A stretch of 64,000 bases of DNA from Pestalotiopsis fici W106-1 (taxonomy: Eukaryota > Ascomycota > Sordariomycetes > Amphisphaeriales > Sporocadaceae): contig NW_006917096.1 in assembly GCF_000516985.1 (NCBI RefSeq), forward strand, positions 1,225,606 through 1,289,605, read 5' to 3'. Within the stretch, counting starts at the first letter, position 1. Each line of letters starts with the position of its first letter. Under the pieces are notes generated by a model. That model saw nothing but the letters and a program-made list of their open reading frames with translations, did not search any database and had not been told where the DNA came from. Of this stretch, positions 54,026-64,000 are shown piece after piece. A program made the position numbers and the translations under genes.

Positions 54026-55067
54026 GGGGGGGACAGTCTTCATAAGCTGCTGAGCGTGCTGAGAACTAGGGAGGCTGCGGCCTCTTGAACTACAAGCAGC
54101 CTGGAGGCAAACGTACGCTGGCGCCGGACATTGACTAGAGACAGAGTATAATATAAGATTGGCGCTCTGCCACCGCTGGGCTTTCATGTCGAGAAGACTA
54201 TTGCGCATATCACTCAAAGTGGAACCAGGCATATGATTTTACTTGATTTCTTTCATTCATTTGGATTTTCAAGTACATACGAGAGAGGCTTGTTTGCATC
54301 TCCCCGAAATCTCCTCGTCGCCTCGTGAGACCCACTGAATGAGTTTCTGAGACCGGAGGCTGTCGTCCCTTTTTCGGACACAGCAGTTTGGCCACCACCA
54401 CCTATCTTCTCGACTCTCTTCGCTCCATCCGCTGTTGAATGCGTTACACTGGTATACAGGTCTTCCCTAGATTCGCCCAAGCGCCAATAACGGTAAACAC
54501 TAAGGATTACCATTGTTCAGTCCGAAAACCTCTAAGAAACAAAAATTCAACCGAGTCTCTATGTGCGGAATTGCTTCGCTATACACAAAACCGATCCCAA
54601 GTCTAGAAAAGGGGGCCGTGGCCCATGATCGATGCAGTCAGAACACCAAGCCCGTATCCAGGGCAACTTTTTTGTTTTCGGTCGCGGCGGGGTATACATT
54701 ACACAAGCCCAAATGTGACGCAAAGAAAATGCAGGCAAATGCAACGCCCATAACTCGAATGGGACGTATTATGAACCGCGCCGGTGCTTATGCAGTGCAG
54801 TAGATGCAGGAGGAAAAGACTTTAAACAGTAAACAGTTACGTCGCGCAAGGCAAGTTGTCGCAAGCCTGCCGCGCAAAGATGTGTATCTTGCTGGAAACA
54901 AGTCGTGATCGTTGTGTAAAGGAGTGACTGTGGGTGGGTATCGAGGTGTTGAAAACACCAAAAAACAAATCGCTGTAGCGTAAGGAGTGTGTCATGCCGA
55001 GGTCGTCATCGTCATGATGACCTCCGGGGTCGTAAATTCGTTATTAAAAAAAAAAGATGCGGCGGGC
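54026..55067. other. Intergenic between convergent MFS and Ser/Pro-rich genes
   Basis: 1.04 kb between two 3' ends. It includes a 10-base A run at 55046-55055. The 96-codon frame at 54513-54803 has no domain. Nothing else recognised. Confidence 0.45.
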
Positions 55068-56674
55068 TCACTTTCGTAAGCCAACTCGACCAGCGAGATT
55101 GCGCCAAAAGTTGGCATTTTTTCTGTCCATGGCATCACCAGGAACGTACATGCTGGCCTCGCGAACCATGGGTCCGACGATATCCTCGTCGCCCCTTTCA
55201 GGAAATTTACCCTCTGTATCCATGTGGGGGACAGCAGAAGCGATATCGTCATCGAACTTGGGCAGAGAGTCTGCTGCTCCACTGGCGATGATGAAAGCAG
55301 CAACCCCATCGTGGTTGCGGCGCCATTGAGCTTGCGTCTCAGCCCACTTCTGCTCAGTAAGGCTATAGGTCTTGGAGGTTAGGCCATAGTGTTCGCCGGT
55401 ACGAGCCAAGTGCTTGGTGTAATTGCATCGTGCAGTGGCCCAATCAGTGCGAAGCTGGTACAACGTGTCCAGGTTGACCAGGGCAGGCTTGTACGGCAAT
55501 GGCAGGATGGTATAGTTTGCGTGACCCAGGAGGTTGCACCAAGTTTCATCTTCTTCCGGCATGCCTGGTAGCTCTCCGGACAAGGTAAGGCGGTGGAAAG
55601 AAGAGACCGAGGGTCTCGAGCTCAGTGGCGGAGACATTACCAATGGCGAGATTGGTTCCAGGACTGGCGAAGAAGCAACCTTGGGGGAGGCCAGAGGAGA
55701 TGCTTGTGCAGTGCTGACACCAGTAGAAATGTCATTCATGAAGGGTGGCAGGAGTGGCGTCGTTGAGAGAGCACGATCGCGCTCGATGTCTGCAGGGTTG
55801 ATGTTGAGGGCCTTCTCAAGCTCATGCGGGGCTGGAAGAGCGATGCTGTCGCTGCTCTCGTAGAAAGATAGGGCGGGAGTGGGCGGCAAGGCTGGTTCGC
55901 CGCTTCGTTCCGGATAATAGCGTACTGAGGCGGATATCGAAGACGACCTACTCGAGTCGGCTCTGGATAGCGCTGATCGCGAATCGAAGCCATACTCGGA
56001 TACAGGAGACTGCGTCACGCTGGTGCCCCTCTTCCTCCATTGCGTGATGCCGGTGAATTTAGAACCAATGCGGTGCGTGATTCCACTGAGCGGAGACTCG
56101 GCACCGCTGCGCGGCTTTCTCGAGGACTTCAAAGTCATGTTCAGGTCGCTGTCACTAAGGAAGCCATAGTCAAATCCGCTGTCACCTCGAGAGTAGAAGC
56201 CCGACGAGCTCCGAGCACCACTGTCTGTGTGAACGCACGGCTCGGCGCCTAGTGTTACTTGTTAGTATCATACAAAATGTTTCTCGAGGATGGATACATA
56301 CAGAGGCAACTGTAAAGATCTTCAAACTCGCCATTCTCCAGCGCATCTAGGTCGTCAAACGAGTCACGATGGTACTCGAAGGGCTCTTCTTGGACATCGG
56401 GGAGGATGTGAGAACCTGCTTTACCGGAAACCTGAGCAGGAGAAGATGGGGGCTCGGAGCTAGCAGGCGTTGAGAGCTCAAACGAGGACATTGAGCTAGA
56501 ATACCGAAGGTGGCCGCGCACGAATGTAGGAGTTACAGGTGACATGACATTAGAGCACATATCCATGTCGAAATCGTGAATTGTCTCACTATCCATATCA
56601 TACTGCGACTCCTCTAGCTTCTTACGCTCAGCTACCAGGGCTGGCAGTCGTAATGGACGTAATCTGGGAGACAT
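55068..56674 (-). CDS. Ser/Pro-rich protein of unknown function
   Basis: Two exons (56674..56302 and 56248..55068) give 517 residues; the intron (GTATGT to ACTAG, 53 bases) joins SCL-C-A-E-P without frame loss. The N-terminal 360 residues are low-complexity, rich in Ser and Pro and acidic patches (MDSETIHDFDMDM, EEPFEYHRDSFDDLDALENG), with many Ser-Pro pairs that could be phosphorylated. The conserved part is the C-terminal 160 residues: ETWCNLLGHANYTILPLPYK, LYQLRTDWATARCNYTKHLA, EQKWAETQAQWRRNHD, and a basic end NFWRNLAGRVGLRK. The compact helical C-terminus with a disordered regulatory N-terminus is seen in many fungal proteins annotated only as hypothetical. I do not recognise a function. 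No membrane segment or signal peptide is present. It is convergent with the MFS gene and borders the 7.3 kb gene-free right end. Confidence 0.75.
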
Positions 56675-59600
56675 GGCGCAAAATATGATTTGGGTTTTGG
56701 TGCCGCGCAGCGCGAATGAGTGACGCGACGGGGATGCGTGCGAACAAGCTCTCGAGCTGTTGCTGGTGGGGTCGAACCAAGTTGGACCAAAAGGGACCTC
56801 TCAAGACGGGATGGTTCTGGACGTTTTGTTTCTGGCGGGAGGGTAATAGAGTTTCTGCGGCGCAACGGGATTTTCCAGGTCAAAGCTCTACCTGGGCATT
56901 CTAATATAGAACCAAGCGAACGTTGCGCTGTGTGATGTTTTCGTCGATAATCGGAATGGTGAGAGAGGCGATTGCAAGGCCGTTTTTCATACGTGTACAG
57001 GAGCTTTTCTGGCCTATGGTCGCTCGGCTAGGTGCACTCGTCCACGTGTATTGGGAGTATGCGGCTTTTCAAGAATTATGGACGGCGTGGGGTTTGTGGC
57101 CGCGGGTTGCAGTTGGGCACTGCGCTTGTTGGAGAAAAGAGGAATAGGATAGAAAGAGAGATAGCCTGTTGTGTTGTTTCCCAGGATGTTGTGTGGCTCG
57201 CCAATCAGGATCCTCCCCAGTAGCAGCAGCAGCAGTTCGGCAGGTCGGTACAGGTAGCGAGCGAAACGCACGTGAGCGTAACCCAACGTGTGTTAGAAGA
57301 AAAAAAAAGAATCGGCGTATCAAGCTTGATGCCTTCGTCGGACGCAGGGAGTACGGCAGCAACGCCTTCTGTTGGACAGTCCAACGGAGATCTAGATAGA
57401 GAGGTCGGACGAGAGACAACAAGTCGAGATGTTGTTGCAACAATGAGTTGGTAGCTGGTCCGTAGATTATCAAGGTTGGAATAGTCAATCCAAGTCACAC
57501 GCGAGGAGGGCGGGAAGGGAAAAAAACCAATGGTGGGAGCCTCTGGGTAGAAGAGCGAACGAATGGGCTTGTACGTCGTTGGCGAGAGAAGCTTGCATCG
57601 ACCGGCTCGACATGGGAAGGGATGGGGATGGGATAGAGCGCGAAAGAAACTAGGACTGGGGTCTTTCCACCAGTACGTACCCATCGCACACAGTTACTAT
57701 GGAATGGATTGAATAATGGGACTGAGGCGCTACCCACCATAGCTACCCATCGATCCTCTCTCGCATCGAATGGGACAAGATGCAAAAAGTGTGGGTTGTT
57801 TCGTTTGGCTCTTTGGGCAGGACCCGCACCCACGCCGTTGACTGGGACCAGGGTCGCATCCCAGTTTTAGTGCAACTCCTCACCCAGAAAAAAAAAAAAA
57901 AAAAAAAAGAGCTGCTAGAAAAGAACCACGGCATAGAGGTAGCAACAAGGGTGGCTGGGGCTTCCATCCAGCCCAAGAACCGCGCTAGGTACTGTACCGT
58001 GGTCCATGGCACGACCTTAGTCGATGATCAAATCCCAGTGCCCCGTGAGATGGGTGTGGGTGGGCCGTGGAACGCTTCCGAAGTGGCATGGTCCCTCTTA
58101 CTGTTTTTTTCTTCTCGAAAAGGACAAGGTGCTATGTAATTAGTAGCAAAGGAGCGAGGAAGAAAGAAAAAAAAAATTGTGTTCGACAGTAACCCACAAC
58201 AGCCCAGCCAGCCGGGGCCTCCTCCCGAGATGGCCTCTTGGCCTCCCCTAACCCCCCCAAAAAGCCCAACCCAAGCAAAGCAAAGCCATGGGTTCGCTAC
58301 TGTGCGGAGGAACACCAGCCGCCAACAATTGATCATGATGATGAGGATTTATGCTCTTACTATTCTGGCTGTTGGCTAGATGACACTACATCTACAGCAT
58401 AATCAAAATGAAATCCAGTGGCTGTCGTGGTGACAAGATATGCATGCATGGCTCCGAACCAAAGCTGGCACCGGGGTCATCATGTATGTGTATGGTGTGC
58501 TCGCCGTCTATTGAACCTGACTCTCAAGCTTCTCACAAGCACTCCATCCCCTATGGAAGGGTGCTTTTGATGCTCTGCCTGGTCCTTAACGGCCTATCCT
58601 ATCAACGCTTGGCCTCTGCTCCTTTGCCCGCTTAGGTAGCCTTGGAACGACATGGCGAAACGGTCCGCCGCCGGGCCTCAGTCAGCGGCGTAGCAGTCCT
58701 CGGACCCCAATGTGGCCATCCCACTTGTATCCTATCCTGCTTCTAGGGACCAACCTGGTACGGACTTTTTGTTTGTCAACATGAACAAGAACACAACAGG
58801 CCGTGCAGTGAACAGTGCCTCCATCACGAGTCACTTGGGTCATGAGTGCCACTATGCGCGCTACAGAGTGCTAGACGTTCTAACTTGATGCCCAGAGAGG
58901 GCCATCGAGAATGGGATGGCTGATCGGAGACCAAAAGATGGAATTCCTGATACAGATGCCAAATGCGTATCTAGATTCTACAGTGCCTACGAACGCAGCC
59001 TGCCAGCCTAAAAAAAAACAGCCCTGCGGCTCCGCCCCTCGTTGCTTGATGCTCAGCCATAAGAGAAAGTCAATAACAACAACAACAGTAGCCCTGCCGC
59101 TGGGATTCATGGCTGGCGGATCTCGTCAAGATTAGATCTGAAATCTATTCTAGAGCAACATCAGCAACAATGCAGTCATCGCTCGATTCCTTCCTTCATT
59201 ATCAGGGGGTCATTAATTCTAGTGTATTTCTCACTCGTTGCCCATGTTGCCAAAAGCCCACACGTTGAATGGGATTCCAGATTGTCCCACTCGGCGAAGC
59301 TTGCGGAACTCGCCAGGAAGTTGGTTCTCTCCGCTCAGGCATAACCACGGCCCTAACCTCCAAGCACCCAAGCAACCCAAGCAACGAACAACAACAACAG
59401 GCGATCAATCGTTCTTTTTGTGAGCCTGTCCCTGCTGGCGATTGTACAATGTCCACAAACACCAACGACGCCTTTCCGATCTTGGCGGCCGTTGTTGTTA
59501 TTCTGCTTTTCATGGCTTCATCAGTGGATAGCGCAAACTTTTTTCTCACTCCTTTCCTCTTGAACGTTATCCCGGCTCGAAATGGCTAAACCTCATCGAG

Positions 59601-62600
59601 ACTGACCCGTCGGATCTCTTTCCCTGTAGCCCCGGCCGTCGATTAGTGGACAGGGAAACGACCTTTCGGAAAACTGGGGAGGGATTTTGTTCGCTGCTTT
59701 CAGTATGGGGACACATTGATCATTCTGGGTTATCACAGTACGTCTTTTACAATAGACATCCTTGGCGACAATGTGCAAACCAAGGCTGTTTGTCTTTGCT
59801 TGCTTTGATTTTGACCGACACGGTACACCACAATGCTACTACATGGTCAAGGTGTGAGACAGCAGATGTCAAAAAATTGAACCCGCGATAATCCCGTGCT
59901 GCATGAGCACACGGAATACATACACGACTACGCACAGGAGGGAGGGCAGTCGTATCTCACGATGCTCAGGTTGGTGGTGGTATGCGGGGAACGAACCGTC
60001 CTCCTCCAGATGAATATGGACTATCTTCCCCACAAGCTCCCTATGCGCGCGCACAAGGCTCCCAGGCAAGTCTCCTATCTGGCGTCTCAAGATGGAGCAC
60101 TGCAGTGGATTTCTTGTTGTTCAAAGCTCTGGCGGTCATATCCGATCAATCATCACGCAGCTCTCAAGGGCCAAAGGGCGTCTTTACCGCCAAATTTCGA
60201 AATATGCCCAGAGGACATTATGTACGGGGCCTGCATCGTGTGGGTAGGTATGTGCGTGCTCAGTGCTCACTGCTCAGTGCTCCCAACTATTTGATTATAT
60301 GCTGGCGCTTCCCACCCAATCAAAAAAAAAAAAAAAGTAAAATCAGGTTATATGTCGGTAACGTAGGTAGCTGCTGCCACGTACATACAGCAAAGCAATG
60401 GCCATGCCGTGGACGAATGGCTGCCGCCTTGCTGCAACCGAGGCGCCAGTCAGTTTAGTCCACCATGTCAGATGTGCAGCAGTCAGTAGCAGTATAACCC
60501 AACTACCATCTCTCTTGATTTTTCCGCATTGTCATCCCAAGACTCGGTGATTATAAGCGAGGTCTGCATACCTGATTTTACAAACTTGCTACACCCACCA
60601 CATCAGAGTACACGATACTGCCTACACAGTATGTACGAGCATACGCGCAGTGTAGGTAGGGTAAAAGCAGCAAAATGTCATGGCCCAGTTTTCCTGCTCG
60701 AGTTGCAGCCAGAGAGGATCCCCGAGAGCATCGGGCCTCCACTTGGACAGAGGTCCAGAGCAGTCCATGGGCCAAACCCCCCAGCCACGTAATGTATTGC
60801 CCATACGAGGCTAGCTTCTTCCAAGCTTCTTCCACGCTCTCCAAGGGCCTATGACACAAGAAGTCTCCGGTTCGGCTGTCTGCCTGCCTATGACGGCATC
60901 GTCGGCTTCTCCCACGAAAGCCTCACCATTGGCACATTCCAACCCAAGTGCGGAAAAGATTGCTCAAATCGAGTTCAGTGTGGCCCGGATTCGGTAACCA
61001 GGAAACACCAATGCGGGCATGTGCTAATGTTTTTTGTTTTTTTTATGCATCTGATCGTGACCGACTGGACCACGTAAGCACGAATGATATGATACTGCTA
61101 CATTGACTTGATTCTTCATTATTTCTCAGCATTCGTGGCTCGTCACCTTGTCTTACCTGGCCAGCACCAGCAACGCAGGGTCTGTGGGGAATGGGGAAAC
61201 AAAGATGTGTGTGTGTATGTATTCTATAACTCAAATCATGATCCCAGGGCTTGCGCGAGAGACACTGCACAAGCATTGAGTGGCTGAAACCTCGAGGGGG
61301 GAAAAACAAAAGAAAGCATTTATCACAAGACTTTGGGTCTCAAGACAGTATGTGCAATAGTAATGGGCCGATGCCGAATGGTTCTTCAACTGTCATCAGC
61401 AGAGCAAACAACCACCAGCGTTCTATCTGATCCCAGTCTGCTCGCCGCCCCCAACGCGCCGGCATTTGGGTAGAACGAGCGATCATCTTTCGGGATGGGC
61501 GCGAGATCTGGGTGATCATTTGACGATCAATTCCATGTACGTGTATGCCTACACAAAAGTAGTCCGTACACAATACTATGGTCCAGGTTGAAAACACGTC
61601 TGACAATCATACATTGTTGTGATGATAGAGTTCTCCCGTACGGCCCATCTTGAACCACGGGATCGGGAGGCAGATAGAGTTATCTCTTGGTCTGAACTTT
61701 CAGTTGGGACACTCGATAAGCTCCCGCGCATCTACGTGTTGCAACTCAGACAAATTACCCATCAAATGTACAAAGTATCCCGTATGTGACCTACCTACAG
61801 AGTACAAACATTATTATCGCATTTGGCCAACCGTGTAATGTATGCAGCATGTTACCCAGCACACCGGTCACCAAAAAAGAGATGAATAACTGGTTCAAGT
61901 TTTCGCTGCAACCTTGCCCGTGTCCTCTCATGTGCAAGTACGTATTATCACCTGGTTGCTTCCCGTTGATAGATTCGCAATGTTTGTTTCCCTCTGCGCT
62001 TTGAATTCGTCATTCGATCTCCTTCTCTGTTCTTCTCTTGTTTTTTTCCCAGTCCTTCTCGCTCTCGCCCAATCTCTTTCGATTTTGCGACTATCCGTAC
62101 GGCCCGTCTGCCGTGCTTACGGCCTACCTAGCGTTACACCCTTTTGGTGCTGGCACCGTTTGGCCATTGAGCACTCGTCCTTCTTAGGGGGAAATACTCT
62201 TGCACAAAAGGAAAATCGTGCGTCACAAGTCAGCTGACGGCTCACATCTCACATTATCCGTCGTTCGAGGTTCGCGGGTATCTTTCCCACAGATCTTGTA
62301 GTACGCCTCGATCCAAGCCTCTTTTTTTGTTCCCCTCGCGCAGCAAATCAGAAGCGAAAACTCATTGGCAACTCGAGTCGAGAACCCGGACCCTGCTTCA
62401 GGTGACAGGCCGCTATGCTATTGATGGGAATGTCCGGACGGCACATTAATTCTTTTAGAATCGCTTTTTTTTTCTCCTCCCTCCTATATCTGACAACGGC
62501 CGAGTCTAGTGTATCACGATGCACGAGTAAACTCATCAGCCTCCTGTTTACGCACATACTTGGGGGAACCCCCTCGTATGAACCTAACCTTGACTTGCGC

Positions 62601-64000
62601 AGTTCTTTCACCCTCCAAGCCAATGATCCTTTGGCAGAAGCTTGGTGCTCGGCCAAAGGAGCTCATGCACGCCATGATTCCTGACCCTGGGATTCAGGGT
62701 CTCACAAGCACGGGGTAACAAGCCATGGTCAGATAGAGGAGGGTGGGGGTTTCCGCAGACGACGGGAGGGATGCACAGCGGGCTTTTGGTGGCTGTTTAA
62801 CACCAAAACTTATGCTGTGCTAGTCAAACTGCTGGAAGTCGTGTTCAGCTTTTCATCTCTCCCTCGTCTGCGGACTCGACGCCACGCTTTTCTTGGGTTG
62901 TCCATTGACAGCCCTTCGGCGACTGCAGTCATACCCTGAAATGAAGTTGTAGTCAATGAGCAACTATATTGCAATTGGTGCGGTCCTTTTCCATGGGCGA
63001 TTTTTGACTCAGACGGTCCCGTAGACATGTTTTTTTTTTCTCAGCCTCCTTTGCTCCTCCTCACTCGGGTAAATATGCCTGTGAACTCGAGTCTTTGGTG
63101 GTTGCCCGTTTCTACCGAGCAGCCCGAGTATAGCATGCAAATTATTACTCTTGTTACTCTTCTACGTCCTATTTTCAGCCCTGGGCATGAGTCGCCATAG
63201 TGAGCAGTCGTCAGGACTTTCCCACACACACCCACCATTCGCAATATGCTGTCTCCCCAATGACCCCTCCCGATAGAATCAGCCTTGTTGACCTGCAGCA
63301 GCCATCCTTGACCTTTTTGCTGCGAGGAACTGCCATTAGCCATGATCAGCCACGTCTCTACGTGATACTGCATATAATTCTCAAGAACCTTTCAAGGGAA
63401 AAGATTGGACGGGGGTGCTGCTAAAAATTGTCATTGTTTAATTACTGGGTGCAGTAATTGGCATATTTCGCGAGAGGCACGGAGAGAGAAGCTCGCTAGG
63501 ATCGCATCTTCCTCTTCATGTACGATAATGGAGAATCGGACCCTGATAACCCCTATATTCGGATACGCTTGGAGGGGTGTGAATCCTCTCTTTTCCCGCC
63601 TCCCAAGTGCATCGCAAGAAAACCCATCATGCTACCAACGCGCGCCCACCCGCCCGCTCCTCCGCACCTCCGTAAATAGTGGGCGGCTGCTAAGAAATCC
63701 TTTTTTATTTACAAGAAAAGAATCAAGCCTAATAGCGGCCCATCCCTTCCATTGCGGTCGGGGCCGAAGAATGGATTCTGAGCAATTCTACTGCGCCGCG
63801 AACTTGCATACTCACCATCTGCCGGTGCAAATCCGGACTGCCGGAATGTGCTTGCTTACTATGACTTTTGCAGACATGTGCTGATGTTACAAGATGGTTT
63901 CATTTCCACCATATAGAGAAAGACAGGAAAAAAAAGGAGTTGTCGAAGCGTACCTTGCATAACAGCTGACAGGAACAGACTTGGGGCCGTGTTCTGATGG
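56675..64000. other. Gene-free right end, 7.3 kb
   Basis: I find no protein gene that I can support. Contents seen: a 21-base A run (57888-57908), several A8-A14 or T8-T9 runs, a TGCTCAG/TGCTCAC tandem near 60250-60283, CAACAACAA blocks (59080-59090 and 59390-59400), and CT-rich tracts at 62010-62085 and 62320-62340 of the type that precede fungal transcription starts. The open frames (all 60-160 codons) lack domains and overlap each other on both strands. It may be the long upstream region or leader of a regulatory gene beyond the right edge, or hold non-coding RNA. Confidence 0.4.
57888..57908 (+). repeat. Homopolymer A run (21 bases)
   Basis: Uninterrupted A run in the gene-free right end, bounded by CACCCAG and GAGCTGC. 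Confidence 0.9.

Noticed and set aside
1..64000. CRISPR arrays, bacterial operons, phage or integron structures
   Set aside because: Intron-containing ascomycete genes throughout; no regularly spaced direct repeats with unique spacers were seen.

Overview
The window reads as nuclear DNA of a filamentous ascomycete (Pezizomycotina, most likely Sordariomycetes; an order such as Hypocreales is inference). The genes are interrupted by short 50-90 base introns with GTRNGT donors and CTAAC/CTGAC-type branch sites. The families found are typical of such fungi: a PTH11/SAT4-type rhodopsin-domain membrane protein, a HET-domain protein, DHA2-type MFS transporters, an expanded F-box family and a Frag1/DRAM/Sfk1 protein. 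Spacing is loose, with many 0.6-3 kb gaps. No rRNA, tRNA, CRISPR or bacterial operon structure was seen.

Layout, left part. The end of an F-box/WD40 protein (probably FWD1 type, cut by the left edge) is followed by ESCRT-III Vps60/CHMP5 (-). Next comes a tandem pair of F-box-like genes (+), of which the first is frameshifted and short. Then follow a Frag1/DRAM/Sfk1 membrane protein (-), an unknown multi-pass membrane protein (-), a six-exon PTH11/SAT4-type receptor-like protein (-), and a six-exon DHA2-like MFS transporter (-) after a 3.3 kb gap.

Middle part. This is mostly housekeeping: HMG-CoA lyase (+), V-ATPase subunit B (+), a secreted aldose 1-epimerase (+), diphthamide synthase subunit Dph1 (+), a membrane-anchored type-B carboxylesterase (-), a C2H2 zinc-finger gene whose upstream reading frame holds an in-frame TAG (-), a coiled-coil protein of unknown function (-), and polynucleotide kinase/3'-phosphatase Pnk1 (+). 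The gaps at 27.4-28.6 kb and 34.7-36.6 kb carry a degenerate short repeat family and a likely miniature inverted-repeat element.

Right part. A HET-domain gene (+), mevalonate diphosphate decarboxylase (+), a secreted PhoD-like phosphatase in five exons (-), a zinc-type (MDR) dehydrogenase (+), a nine-exon MFS transporter (+) and a Ser/Pro-rich protein of unknown function (-). From about 56.7 kb to the right edge (7.3 kb) I can support no protein gene.

The genes do not form one pathway. HMG-CoA lyase (leucine catabolism/ketogenesis) and mevalonate decarboxylase (sterol precursor synthesis) both touch HMG-CoA metabolism but are 24 kb apart and not co-arranged. There is no secondary-metabolite backbone enzyme. 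The observations I would follow first are the F-box pair, the interrupted zinc-finger gene, the repeat family, a PCNA-interaction-like motif in Pnk1, and the silent right end.
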